DNA from: DATFVA01 sp963721075
GTDB taxonomy: Bacteria > Bacteroidota > Ignavibacteria > Ignavibacteriales > Ignavibacteriaceae
Length of the DNA: 64,000 bases
Assembly: GCA_963721075.1 (NCBI GenBank)
Contig: CAVRHV010000014.1
Span: 58,715 to 122,714 of the forward strand
Direction of reading: 5' to 3'
Shown: piece by piece, positions 27,026 through 36,470 of the stretch
Layout of the letters: each line of letters starts with the position of its first letter
How positions within the stretch are numbered: the first letter of the stretch is position 1
Notes under the pieces: model-generated
Databases searched by the model: none
Told to the model about the DNA's origin: nothing
What the model saw: the letters and a program-made list of their open reading frames with translations, nothing else
Program-made: the position numbers and the translations under genes

Positions 27026-27669
27026 TACATCATCCCGATATTGATAGTAAGGAAGAATCCTCCAAGTGTTTTATTATAGTGGCCGGTAAGGCTCTCAACA
27101 CCTTTATCAAAAAATTGTATGATGTAGTACCTGACATTAAGGCCTACCAGACTGCTCTTATCGAGTCCGAAGTTAGCCCCGAATCCAATATACCCTCCGG
27201 CAGCTACCCTCATCTGTGCATAACCGAATGAATTGAAAAACTCTTCACGGTACGGTGTGGTAATAACCATCGTGGGGCCCACGCCGGCATTTATGTAGGG
27301 ACGAAGGTTATCATAAATTACACTTTCGAAGAGCCTGTACTGGGCGCCAAAATTTACAGGGACAATAAAAACGCGGTTCTTTTTCCCCACGGTGTAGGTA
27401 GTATTTGTATAAAAATCATAATATTCTATCTCCCGATCATCTTTAGCTTCAGATATTGAAAGATCAACAAACCCGGTTACCTTATCGCTGAACTGCCTTC
27501 TGTAAAATCCTCCCAGTCCGAATCCGCCTTCACTAAACATTATATCCAGTCCCAATGCATTATCAGGAAAAACTTCAGGTTCCTTTGCCGGAGCAAGCTC
27601 GCCGATCTCCTGTGCATTTACATTTAGCAGGGGAATAATTATTATTGCCGCAAACAATAACTTTTTCAT
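27022..27669 (-). CDS. Outer-membrane beta-barrel protein
   Basis: 215 residues with a signal peptide ending NVNAQ. Alternating hydrophobic/polar strands with aromatic girdles: GFGLGGFYRRQF, VTGFVDLSISEA, VFIVPVNFGAQYRLF, LRPYINAGVGPTMV, YIGFGANFGLDKSSLVGLNV, closing FLTINIGMMY. It resembles the 8-stranded OmpA/OmpW-like barrel class (porin-family, PF13505-like). Function unknown. Stop overlaps the DUF2461 start. Confidence 0.75.
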   Translation of the reverse strand: MKKLLFAAIIIIPLLNVNAQEIGELAPAKEPEVFPDNALGLDIMFSEGGFGLGGFYRRQFSDKVTGFVDLSISEAKDDREIEYYDFYTNTTYTVGKKNRVFIVPVNFGAQYRLFESVIYDNLRPYINAGVGPTMVITTPYREEFFNSFGYAQMRVAAGGYIGFGANFGLDKSSLVGLNVRYYIIQFFDKGVESLTGHYNKTLGGFFLTINIGMMY

Positions 27670-27740
27670 ATTAAATACTTTTTTTTCTTCAAAATTAATG
27701 AAGTCTGTATCAATATCAACATCTTATTTTATAGATATTT

Positions 27741-28373
27741 ATGGCAACACCTGATTCTGCATCATTCTGGGATGAGAAATATATGAATAATGAGGCCCAT
27801 TGGGATATGAGGACACCCACGCCGGTGTTCAACGACTTGCTTGAGTCGGGCGAGTTTATGAAGCCGGGTAAGATCCTGATTGCAGGTTGCGGAAAAGGCT
27901 ATGATGCTATACTGGCAGCGAAAAAAGGATATGACGTATATGCAGTTGACTTTTCGGTGGAAGCTATCAAACTGGCCAGGGAGCTTGCCGATAAGGAAAA
28001 TGTAAAACTTAACCTTGTGCATGAAGATATCTTTAAGCTGGATTCCATATACTCCGGGCATTTTGATTATGTTTATGATTATGTTACATACTGCTCGGTG
28101 CTTCCTGAAAGAAGAATGGAATATGCCGGGAAAATTAGCAAGTTGTTGAAGGGAGGGGGAAAATTAATTGCGATCCTCTTTCCGGTTGAGGATAGAAAAG
28201 GCGGTCCTCCGTATGCAGTAAATGTAAAAGAATTCTATGAATTGTTTTCGGAGCATCTGCAGCTGAAATTTTCGTCAAAAAAAATAAATTCAATAAAACC
28301 GAGACGCGGCAGGGAAGTGCTGCAGGTTTACATCAAAAAGGAATTACAGAAAGAAAATGCCGACAAACCTTGA
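27741..28373 (+). CDS. SAM-dependent methyltransferase, thiopurine S-methyltransferase (TPMT) family
   Basis: 210 residues. TPMT-type N-terminus ASFWDEKYMNNEAHWDMRTP, SAM-binding motif I ILIAGCGKGYDAILAAKKGY, followed by VYAVDFSVEAIKLAREL and FDYVYDYVTYCSVLPERR. Members methylate small thiols, selenium or tellurium compounds. No clear RBS. The stop overlaps the CYTH gene by 17 bp: first gene of a three-gene overlapping operon. Confidence 0.85.
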   Translation: MATPDSASFWDEKYMNNEAHWDMRTPTPVFNDLLESGEFMKPGKILIAGCGKGYDAILAAKKGYDVYAVDFSVEAIKLARELADKENVKLNLVHEDIFKLDSIYSGHFDYVYDYVTYCSVLPERRMEYAGKISKLLKGGGKLIAILFPVEDRKGGPPYAVNVKEFYELFSEHLQLKFSSKKINSIKPRRGREVLQVYIKKELQKENADKP

Positions 28374-28866
28374 ACTAAAAATACATCTCGATGATCCAGC
28401 TCGTGTAATGGATAATATCAAAGCAATCAATGCAGAGTATAAAGGCGAACTTAACCAGGTAGATGTTTACTACAGGTACAAAAAAGGACTTCTGAAGCTG
28501 CGCACTGAAAACGGAAGCCAGACGCTGATTAAATATAACAGGAATGAGAAAACAGGCAGCAGATGGTCGGATTACGAGCTTATCTCACTTGAGAATAATA
28601 ACGCCAGAGAATACCTGGATGATATATTGGAAACCGAGACGGTGGTTGAAAAAAGAAGGCAGCTGTATTTATTCGATAATACCAGGATACACCTTGATAC
28701 TGTAAATAATCTTGGTTCTTTCCTCGAGCTGGAAACACTCGTAATAAACGGGAAAGACGATGCAGAGAAAAGGTTCAGGCATATTATTGATGTACTTGAA
28801 CTTAATACAGGAAGTGAGATCCGTAAGTCGTACCGCGACCTTATGCTGGAGAAAGACGGCAGATGA
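28357..28866 (+). CDS. CYTH-domain protein
   Basis: 169 residues. The CYTH acidic motif at the N-terminus is LELKIHL, followed by the tunnel strands DVYYRYKKGLLKLRTENG and LETETVVEKRRQLYLFDNTR, and FLELETLVI at the centre. CYTH proteins bind triphosphates with metal ions (class IV adenylate cyclases, thiamine triphosphatase, inorganic triphosphatase); which applies here is unknown. It overlaps the preceding methyltransferase gene by 17 bp and the AddB-like gene by 4 bp (ATGA). Confidence 0.85.
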   Translation: MPTNLELKIHLDDPARVMDNIKAINAEYKGELNQVDVYYRYKKGLLKLRTENGSQTLIKYNRNEKTGSRWSDYELISLENNNAREYLDDILETETVVEKRRQLYLFDNTRIHLDTVNNLGSFLELETLVINGKDDAEKRFRHIIDVLELNTGSEIRKSYRDLMLEKDGR

Positions 28867-31800
28867 TCTTATCCAGGACTAAAAGAAAAAGTTTTGATGT
28901 TGACCTTGAAATAGATCAGAGGATCAAAGATCATAGTCTTGGTTCTCTTCTGCTGATCGTTCCTACCAACCGGCGGATACGAGCGCTTACAAGAGAGCTG
29001 GTATCGCGTTCACCGGGCAAGGCTTCGGGAAAGCTTAATCTTGAAACAATAGGTTCGGTGTCAGCAAAGCTTCTCTTCAATTCTGACTCGGTTAAATCCG
29101 CAATGATCACTGAAGCCGCCGCTTCTGTAATACTTCAGCAGAGTTTCAGCGAGACCAAACTAAAATATTTCTCGAACTATGACGGGGATATCCCTAAAGG
29201 TACACTGGAAAGAATACGGAATGTTATAGGGGAGTATAAAAGGCATGGTATAAGCGCGGATAAGATTCGCCAGGAAGCACAGTCGCTTTCCGGTTCAGAA
29301 AAGATTAAAGCCCTCGACATTGCGAATGTCTACGAGAAATACCAGCAGAAGCTGAACGCCTCAAGCCGCAGGGAAACGGGAGATGTTTACGAGGAACTAT
29401 TGACGCTGGGAGACGAAGCTTTCTTGAATAACTTCGGCAGTCTCTACCCGGATGTTAACCTGGTTATTATTCAGGGCTTTGATGAATTTACTCTCCCGGA
29501 GATTGACATAATAAACAGGATGTCGTCTATAAAGAAATGCGAACTATTTATCAGCTTCGACTACTTCAGATATAACCCGCTTATCTTTTCTCACCTTGAT
29601 AACTGTTACAACAATTTTCTTGCACGGGGCTTCGCAGAGATAACAGATAAATCGGTTTCACTCTTTACTCAGTTTCAGGATGAGAACCGGGAAAATCTTT
29701 TCAGAAAGAAGAGCGGGGCTCCTATAAAGGATTACAGGAAACAGATAAAAACCATTTCAGCCTCAACAAGAGAAGGGGAAATAAGAGCGATAGCCTCAGA
29801 GATCAAACACCTGACCCAGCAGGAAAAAGTGAGACCCGAGGAGATATGTGTAGTCTTCAACCTTATCAGTAATTATTCGGACATAATCAGAGATATTTTC
29901 CCATTGTACGGACTACCGTATAATCTTACAGACAGATTTCCGCTTGACGGTGCATCCCCGGTAGTTGCTTTTATAAGTTTCCTGGAGATCGCAGAAAATG
30001 ATTTTTACTATAAAAATATCTTCAGAGCCTTAAGCGGAGGGCTCATCAGTGCAGGTGATGTAGACGTTACAAACCTGATGCGGATATCGACAAGACTGAA
30101 AATTATATCGGGATACGATAACTGGCAAAGAACGATAGGTGAAGCTCTCATATCAGCAGAAGAAAATGAAACCAGTGTTTATGAATCTGCTGAGATAAAA
30201 GAATCCTGCTCAAAGGCCCTTGAAGATATCGGTAAACTGCACAGTTATCTCCAGCCGTTTTTGGGTAAGCTGACCATACCGGGCTTCCGCGAAAAATTAT
30301 ACCAGGTGATAAATGAACTTCATATTCCGGTCAGACTGCTCTCAGCGGGAACCGCGGATGCGGAAATAAATATTAAATCAGTTAACGTCTTTATTGAGAC
30401 AGCCGAAGAAATATTAGGTCTGCTGGAAGATCAGTTCGGCAAGGAAGAAAAATACCCGCTCAGATTTTTCCTGCACAATCTGAGGATGGCCGTAAGTTCT
30501 TCGAGGTTTAATGTAAGGGAGAAGCCGGGGTACGGCGTTCAGATAACAACTCTGAATGAAATAAGGGGATTAAAATTTAATACCCTCTTTATTGCCGGAT
30601 TATGCGACGGGGATTTCCCAACGAGATTTTCACCAGAGATCTTTTTCTCAGGCTCTATGGCAAAAGCGAGAGGGGAGAATAACCACCTTACAGAGGAAAG
30701 GTACCTGTTTTATCAGTCGCTCTGCGCCTGGAATAAAAGGCTATACCTTACGTACCCGCGAAGAGATGAACGCAAGGAATTCGTTCAGTCGGATTTCCTA
30801 CGCGAGTTTATGAATAGTTTTGAAGTTTCCTCCGGTGATGAGAATGATTATAAAAATATAATTTATACCAAAGAGCAGCTGCTTACCTACATAGGAAGAG
30901 CCGGAATTGAAAAAACAGAGCAGCTTGTATCTATGGATGAAGCAGGTATAAACAGGGAAGAAGTAGAAACGGCGATGAGGATTGACCGGTTAAGAAGCAT
31001 TGAACCTTTCGGCGAATCGGCTTTTACCGGATTTATCTCAAAGGATCTGTCGGATTCAGCGAAGACGAATCTCGATAAGATGAAAGACAGACAGTTCTCA
31101 ATTACGCAGCTTGAAACATACGCCTTATGTCCTTTCCGATACTTCGCAGAGAGAGTACTTAAACTGGATATATTTGAAGAACCTACAGAAGAGATTGAAG
31201 CTCTTGAACTCGGTAGTCTCATTCACGCTATCCTATTCAGATTTTATTCAAAGTTAAAAGAGGATAATATTGTTCTGGGGGGATGCAGTGAGACCGTTTT
31301 CAGTAAGGCAGAGAAAATTCTGTTTCAGACGGCAGAAAAGATGGTGAAAGATGTAAACTTCAATTCACCGCTCTCCTTTTTTGAAAAGGAAAAAATTTTC
31401 GGCATTGAAGGCGACAGAAAGAACTCGATCCTTTACAAGTTCCTTGCTGCCGAGAGAGATAATAACGAAGGATTCGTACCTGAATTCTTTGAGACCGGAT
31501 TCGGCGGGGTGAGAAAAGAGGAAGGGCAGGAGGTTCTCTTAAAGGACCTGAAAGCAGGCGATGTAAAGGTGCGGGGGAAAATAGACAGGATAGATATTAA
31601 CGAAGAAAAGAACCTCTATAAGGTTTATGATTATAAAACAGGAAAGGGGAACCTTCAGAAGCAGGATATGTATGATGGATTAAAGCTGCAGCTGCCATTA
31701 TATTTATTTGCCGCAAAAGAGATTATTAAGTCGGAGCTTAATGAAGATTATAAACCAGCCGGTGCGCTCCTTTATTCGCTAAAATATAATGCATCTGATT

Positions 31801-32018
31801 TCGGCAGAAAGGAAATCAGTTTCGGAAAAAACAAAAATACGGAAGAAATAGCGGAGCTTTATGATGAGCTTATCGATATTTGTGTTAAAGCCATAAATGG
31901 TTATGTGGAGGGGATAAGCAGCGGCGACTTCAGGCTGTCACAGATTGACAAGCGCGAGGAAAAAGCCTGCCGCTACTGCGGGTTCAGGGCAATCTGCCGG
32001 ATCCAGGAGGCGGGATAG
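28863..32018 (+). CDS. addB: AddB/RexB-like subunit with PD-(D/E)XK nuclease domain
   Basis: 1051 residues. N-terminal inactivated helicase-like region (LLLIVPTNRRIRALTRELVS), a second RecA-like region with VQITTLNEIRGLKFNTLFIA, and a C-terminal RecB-type nuclease: QFSITQLETYALCPFRYFAE, then DKIDRI-like GKIDRIDINEE and KVYDYKTGKG. Cysteines of the iron-sulfur staple are visible in ALCPFRYF and CRYCGFRAIC. With AddA it resects double-strand breaks and is the bacterial recombination nuclease. AddA is not in the window, so it would be encoded elsewhere. Stop-start overlap with the CYTH gene. Confidence 0.8.
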   Translation: MILSRTKRKSFDVDLEIDQRIKDHSLGSLLLIVPTNRRIRALTRELVSRSPGKASGKLNLETIGSVSAKLLFNSDSVKSAMITEAAASVILQQSFSETKLKYFSNYDGDIPKGTLERIRNVIGEYKRHGISADKIRQEAQSLSGSEKIKALDIANVYEKYQQKLNASSRRETGDVYEELLTLGDEAFLNNFGSLYPDVNLVIIQGFDEFTLPEIDIINRMSSIKKCELFISFDYFRYNPLIFSHLDNCYNNFLARGFAEITDKSVSLFTQFQDENRENLFRKKSGAPIKDYRKQIKTISASTREGEIRAIASEIKHLTQQEKVRPEEICVVFNLISNYSDIIRDIFPLYGLPYNLTDRFPLDGASPVVAFISFLEIAENDFYYKNIFRALSGGLISAGDVDVTNLMRISTRLKIISGYDNWQRTIGEALISAEENETSVYESAEIKESCSKALEDIGKLHSYLQPFLGKLTIPGFREKLYQVINELHIPVRLLSAGTADAEINIKSVNVFIETAEEILGLLEDQFGKEEKYPLRFFLHNLRMAVSSSRFNVREKPGYGVQITTLNEIRGLKFNTLFIAGLCDGDFPTRFSPEIFFSGSMAKARGENNHLTEERYLFYQSLCAWNKRLYLTYPRRDERKEFVQSDFLREFMNSFEVSSGDENDYKNIIYTKEQLLTYIGRAGIEKTEQLVSMDEAGINREEVETAMRIDRLRSIEPFGESAFTGFISKDLSDSAKTNLDKMKDRQFSITQLETYALCPFRYFAERVLKLDIFEEPTEEIEALELGSLIHAILFRFYSKLKEDNIVLGGCSETVFSKAEKILFQTAEKMVKDVNFNSPLSFFEKEKIFGIEGDRKNSILYKFLAAERDNNEGFVPEFFETGFGGVRKEEGQEVLLKDLKAGDVKVRGKIDRIDINEEKNLYKVYDYKTGKGNLQKQDMYDGLKLQLPLYLFAAKEIIKSELNEDYKPAGALLYSLKYNASDFGRKEISFGKNKNTEEIAELYDELIDICVKAINGYVEGISSGDFRLSQIDKREEKACRYCGFRAICRIQEAG

Positions 32019-32094
32019 CAGAAGCAATCGACGCAGAATGTGCATTGATTCTAAATCACCTGCTGATTAACATTAAATGTTAATATTTCGGATT

Positions 32095-34059
32095 ATGCGA
32101 AAAATATTTATCATATCGTGTCTGCTGATCTGTTCAACGGCAATGCTTGCACAAAAGCCTGATCCTTCTATTGCAAAGAGCGAACTGCAGAAGTACAGAA
32201 ATTCAGAGTCGCTTTCAAAAGTTCTTTACCCGGGTGATGCATCAATCGATGTGAAATATTACAAGCTTGATCTTAAATTAACTTACAGTCCGAACTACCT
32301 GGCAGGGAAAGTTCAGGTTGATGCCGTTCCGGCAGCTTCTTCCATCAGCTCTTTCTTCCTTGACCTTAGCAATAATCTTTCAGTGGATTCCGTAGTTTGG
32401 GCAGGCACCACACTTTCGTATACCCACCAGGATGATAAACTTAATATCCAGATACCTCAGACATACGGTATAGGGCAGAGATTCTCTGTTATAGTTTATT
32501 ACCAGGGCGTTCCACAGTCCAACGGGTTCGGAAGCATTGAGTTCGGACTACATAACGGGGCACCTGCTATATGGACATTAAGCGAACCTTACGGCGCACG
32601 CGACTGGTGGCCATGCAAAGATAATCCCGACGACAAAGCCGACTCTTCTCAGGTCAACCTTACCTGTGCGGATAATTTAACAGCAGTATCCAACGGGGTG
32701 CTGCAGAATGTTGCTGAGAACGGGAACGATACGCATACATATTACTGGTTCAACAAGTATCCGATTGCCAATTACCTTATTTCAATGGCGATAACGAATT
32801 ATACTCTCTACAAAAATTATTTTCATTATTCCGGGAACGACTCGATGCCTGTTACCCACTATATCTATCCTGAACATTTTGATAACGTTAAACCCCTGCT
32901 GGATAAAACTGTGAATATGCTGGCGATCTTCTCTCAAAAATACGGGCTTTATCCGTTTATAGATCAGAAATACGGTCATGCCGAGTTTGGTTGGGGAGGG
33001 GGAATGGAGCATCAGACCATTACGTCGCTCGGAACGTTCAACGAATCCATTATCGCTCATGAACTTGCTCATCAGTGGTACGGAGATATGATAACTTGTA
33101 AAGACTGGCATGAAATATGGCTTAACGAAGGGTTTGCCACATACTCAGAAGCAGTATACTTCGAAGCTCTGGATGAATCTTCCTACAGCTCTTATATTGA
33201 GTCGCTGATGTCATATGCGAAGGCGGCTAAAACTTCAGTGTATGTGGATGATATAAGCTCGGTGGACGCTATATTCAATTATGCAAGTACTTACGCAAAA
33301 GGGGCAGTAGTTCTTCATATGCTCCGGGGGGTAACAGGCGATTCAACCTTCTTTCAGATAATGAAGGCTTATGCCGCTGCGCCATCACTTAGATATAACA
33401 ATGCTTCTACTTCCGACTTCAGAAATGTGGCGGAAAGTGTTTACGGTAAAGACCTCGGATATTTTTTTAATGAATGGATATACGGAAAGGATTATCCAAG
33501 GTACAGGTACAGCTGGAATTTCAATAAGACGGGTACTGATCAATATGAAATCAGTATGAAATTAAGTCAGACGCCGCATAGTGACCCGGCCTTCTTTACA
33601 ATGCCGATAGATATAGAAATTCACACTACCGCTATGGATACAATAATCAGGATATTTAATGATCAGTCTGTGCAGGATTTTATTTTTAACGTAAGAGGAA
33701 GGCCCGAATATCTTTCTTTTGATCCCGGCAATAAAATAATGAAGGAAGTTCAGGTAACTGATTCCACCGATATAACCAAGCCGGAAACCTATATTCTTGA
33801 ACAGAACTATCCAAACCCTTTCAATCCGGCAACAACAATCCGTTATGAGATACCGGTAACCCAGGAGGGATTTGTCCCGGTTAAATTAACTGTGTACAAT
33901 TCGCTGGGGCAACAGGTAGCTGTTCTTGTTAATGAAGCAAAACCCGCCGGCATTTACGAAGTGGAACTGAATATGCCCGGTTTATCAAGCGGAATTTATT
34001 ATTATACCTTCACCGTTCCCGGTTTTACCGCCTCAAAGAAAATGGTTGTGGTTAAATAA
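32095..34059 (+). CDS. Secreted M1-family aminopeptidase with T9SS sorting tail
   Basis: About 654 residues from MRKIFIISCLLICSTAMLAQ (an upstream in-frame ATG at 32077 is possible). M1 features: substrate motif GGGMEHQTITS (GxMEN-like), zinc site HELAHQWYGD with the second Glu in WLNEGFATYSEAVY 18 residues on. The extracellular part ends with the Por/T9SS domain: NYPNPFNPATTIRYE, YNSLGQQVAVLV, SSGIYYYTFTV, KKMVVVK. It trims peptides at the cell surface. No clear RBS. A terminator follows 76 bp after the stop. Confidence 0.88.
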   Translation: MRKIFIISCLLICSTAMLAQKPDPSIAKSELQKYRNSESLSKVLYPGDASIDVKYYKLDLKLTYSPNYLAGKVQVDAVPAASSISSFFLDLSNNLSVDSVVWAGTTLSYTHQDDKLNIQIPQTYGIGQRFSVIVYYQGVPQSNGFGSIEFGLHNGAPAIWTLSEPYGARDWWPCKDNPDDKADSSQVNLTCADNLTAVSNGVLQNVAENGNDTHTYYWFNKYPIANYLISMAITNYTLYKNYFHYSGNDSMPVTHYIYPEHFDNVKPLLDKTVNMLAIFSQKYGLYPFIDQKYGHAEFGWGGGMEHQTITSLGTFNESIIAHELAHQWYGDMITCKDWHEIWLNEGFATYSEAVYFEALDESSYSSYIESLMSYAKAAKTSVYVDDISSVDAIFNYASTYAKGAVVLHMLRGVTGDSTFFQIMKAYAAAPSLRYNNASTSDFRNVAESVYGKDLGYFFNEWIYGKDYPRYRYSWNFNKTGTDQYEISMKLSQTPHSDPAFFTMPIDIEIHTTAMDTIIRIFNDQSVQDFIFNVRGRPEYLSFDPGNKIMKEVQVTDSTDITKPETYILEQNYPNPFNPATTIRYEIPVTQEGFVPVKLTVYNSLGQQVAVLVNEAKPAGIYEVELNMPGLSSGIYYYTFTVPGFTASKKMVVVK

Positions 34060-34134
34060 CCGGCATCTATTAATCAAAATTCGCCATTAATCCATTCTTG
34101 ACAAGGAAAGTTTAATTATTTATTTTCGGGATGA

Positions 34135-34166
34135 CCACTGCGGAATTGCGGTGGCAATTTTTTTTT
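34135..34166 (+). terminator. Rho-independent terminator after the M1 aminopeptidase gene
   Basis: CCACTGC at 34135-34141 pairs with GCGGTGG at 34148-34154 (one G-U), 6-nt loop, then TTTTTTTTT. Confidence 0.88.
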
Positions 34167-34192
34167 AAATTCACCAATTATCTGAGAGAGAG

Positions 34193-34669
34193 ATGGCGGA
34201 AGGAAATTTTGTCTACTTAACCCGGGAACGCCTGGTTGAATTAGAGAAAGAACTTCGGGAATTAAAAACCAACGGACGCAAGGAAATAGCTCAAAAAATA
34301 GCTGAAGCGAGGGCCCACGGGGATCTTTCTGAAAATGCCGAATATGATGCTGCCAAGGAAGAGCAGGGATTGTTCGAGCTTAGAATAAGTAAGCTTGAGG
34401 ATGTAGTTTCAAGGGCAAGAATTATAGACGCTAACCAGTTTGAGAATGATAAGGTTCATATTCTTTCTACAGTGAGCATTATAAATCTCAAGAATAAGAA
34501 GAAGATTGAATACACGTTAGTCTCACCTGAAGAAGCAGATTTCCAGGCAGGAAAAATATCTGTAACTTCACCGGTTGGGCAGGGACTAATGGGTGCAAAA
34601 GTCGGCGAAAAAGTAAAAGTAAAAGCCCCTGCAGGAATGCTGGAGTTTGAAATATTAAACATTAAATAA
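34193..34669 (+). CDS. greA: Transcription elongation factor GreA
   Basis: 158 residues. N-terminal coiled coil MAEGNFVYLTRERLVELEKE and the basic patch with acidic tip around AHGDLSENAEYDAAKEEQ, then a C-terminal FKBP-like domain (EADFQAGKISVTSPVGQGLM ... GAKVGEKV). It enters the RNA polymerase secondary channel and stimulates transcript cleavage. RBS-like GAGAGAGAG. First gene of a long plus-strand run; the next, ribD, begins 20 bp after it. Confidence 0.94.
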   Translation: MAEGNFVYLTRERLVELEKELRELKTNGRKEIAQKIAEARAHGDLSENAEYDAAKEEQGLFELRISKLEDVVSRARIIDANQFENDKVHILSTVSIINLKNKKKIEYTLVSPEEADFQAGKISVTSPVGQGLMGAKVGEKVKVKAPAGMLEFEILNIK

Positions 34670-34689
34670 TTCTCAACAGTCTGTAAAGT

Positions 34690-35775
34690 TTGACTGATGA
34701 ATCCTACATACAGTTAGCATTAGAGATAGCAAAAAAAGGAACAGGAGAAGTTAGTCCCAATCCTCTCGTAGGATGTATTCTCGTAAAGAATGACAGGATC
34801 ATAGGAGCTGGTTATCATCAAAAGTTCGGAGCAAACCACGCTGAAATAAACGCCATTGAAAATGCCAAAGAATCCGTTGATGGAAGTACGCTGTTCATCA
34901 ACCTCGAGCCATGTAGTCACTACGGCAAAACCCCTCCGTGTGTAGACCGCATTATTGAAAGCAGGATAAAAAAAGTAGTAATCGGTACTCTTGATATGAA
35001 TCCGCTTGTAAGCGGCACCGGGGTAAAGAAACTGAAATCAGCCGGCATTGAAGTAAAGGTGGGTGTTCTTGAGAATGACTGCATTAACCTTAATAAGTTT
35101 TTCTTTAAATACATTACCAAGAAAGTTCCATACATTTCTCTAAAGGCAGCACAGACACTTGATGGAAGAATAGCCGACTCTAAAGGTGCATCCCAGTGGA
35201 TTTCCTCAATGCAGTCGCGCAAATTAGTCCATCAGCTGAGGTCGAATTATGATGCCGTACTTGTAGGCGCAGGAACTGTGGGGAAAGATGACCCCTCACT
35301 TACGGTAAGACTGACAGACGGAAGGAACCCGCGCAGAATAATACTGGACAGTTCGCTCAACCTTAAAACAGACAAGAAACTTTTCACAAGAAATAATGAC
35401 CATAAGACCATCCTGGTGACCTCCAAAAACAATGAAGGCCGCAGAAAAGTAAAAAAGCTTGAATCCTTTGGAGTCCAGGTTCTTTTTGCTTCGGTGGACA
35501 AATCAGGTAACCTTAATTTAAGGAGTGTCTTAAAGCAGCTCTCAAAAAACAACATTGCTTCTGTACTGGTTGAAGGTGGCAGCAGAGTATTCTCCTCCTT
35601 CCTGCGAAGCAAATTGTACGATGATATTTACTTGTTCATCTCTCCCAAAATTGCAGGTCAGGGTGTCCCTGTGGTTGAAGACATAGGCGTCAAAAGCATC
35701 AAACGTACGCTTAATGTGAAGATTAGAAACTTTGAACGTATCGGCGAGGATCTGCTCCTTCAGCTTGAAAAATAA
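34690..35775 (+). CDS. ribD: Bifunctional riboflavin biosynthesis deaminase/reductase RibD
   Basis: 361 residues from a TTG, the first start after an in-frame stop. Deaminase zinc site HAEINAIENAKE and PCSHYGKTPPC; SPNPLVGCILV precedes it. Reductase half begins about residue 150 with SLKAAQTLDGRIAD, then YDAVLVGAGTVGKDDPSLTV and SVLVEGGSRVFSSF. It converts the diamino-pyrimidine intermediate to its ribityl form. ribE follows after 89 bp; the other rib genes are absent from the window. TTG start makes it weakly initiated. Confidence 0.94.
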   Translation: MTDESYIQLALEIAKKGTGEVSPNPLVGCILVKNDRIIGAGYHQKFGANHAEINAIENAKESVDGSTLFINLEPCSHYGKTPPCVDRIIESRIKKVVIGTLDMNPLVSGTGVKKLKSAGIEVKVGVLENDCINLNKFFFKYITKKVPYISLKAAQTLDGRIADSKGASQWISSMQSRKLVHQLRSNYDAVLVGAGTVGKDDPSLTVRLTDGRNPRRIILDSSLNLKTDKKLFTRNNDHKTILVTSKNNEGRRKVKKLESFGVQVLFASVDKSGNLNLRSVLKQLSKNNIASVLVEGGSRVFSSFLRSKLYDDIYLFISPKIAGQGVPVVEDIGVKSIKRTLNVKIRNFERIGEDLLLQLEK

Positions 35776-35864
35776 TTTATCCGTTGTCAGGGATTTACAT
35801 TTCAACACTCTGCTCAAATTTGTAAGTTTAAGGCTCAAAAAATTAAAATTTCAGGAGAAAAACT

Positions 35865-36470
35865 ATGTTTACGGGGCTGGTAGAAGAAAAAGGAAAATTG
35901 ATAAATAAGATTAAAACCGGCGATGGTTTCAGACTGGTAATTAAAGCTGATAAAGTTCTGGAGGATACGCAGATCGGCAGCAGTATCAGCGTTAACGGTT
36001 GCTGCCTTACTGTTGTAGAAATGAAGAATGACTCGGTTGCTATGGATACCATTGAAGAAACTTTGAAGAAAACGAACCTCGGAGAACTGTATATAGGCGA
36101 TCCTGTTAATCTTGAGAGGCCGCTGAAAGCTGATGCACGACTGGGGGGACATTTCGTGCTTGGACATGTAGATACAAAAGGTGAAGTAGTAGAAATTAAA
36201 GAATTGTCTGCCAGTCACTTTATGAAGATCCGCTTTCCCGAGGAATTCAAACAATACCTGATCTACGTAGGATCTGTTTCAATTGATGGTGTGAGTATGA
36301 CCGTAGCAGAACTGAAGGATAATGTTTTCGGTGTGGGAATAATTCCTCATACCTGGGAGGAAACAGTGTTTTCTACCAGAAAACCGGGCAGTACCGTCAA
36401 TCTTGAATTCGATGTACTTGGAAAATATGTTGAAAGAATAATGGAGAATAAGGAACCTTTAAATATTTAA
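35865..36470 (+). CDS. ribE: Riboflavin synthase alpha chain
   Basis: 201 residues. Two lumazine-binding repeats: MFTGLVEEKGKLI, SSISVNGCCLTVV in the first and LGHVDTKGEVV, SVSIDGVSMTVAEL in the second. It dismutates dimethyl-ribityllumazine to riboflavin. RBS AGGAG 8 nt before the ATG. Its stop overlaps the tilS start by one base (TAATG). Confidence 0.95.
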   Translation: MFTGLVEEKGKLINKIKTGDGFRLVIKADKVLEDTQIGSSISVNGCCLTVVEMKNDSVAMDTIEETLKKTNLGELYIGDPVNLERPLKADARLGGHFVLGHVDTKGEVVEIKELSASHFMKIRFPEEFKQYLIYVGSVSIDGVSMTVAELKDNVFGVGIIPHTWEETVFSTRKPGSTVNLEFDVLGKYVERIMENKEPLNI

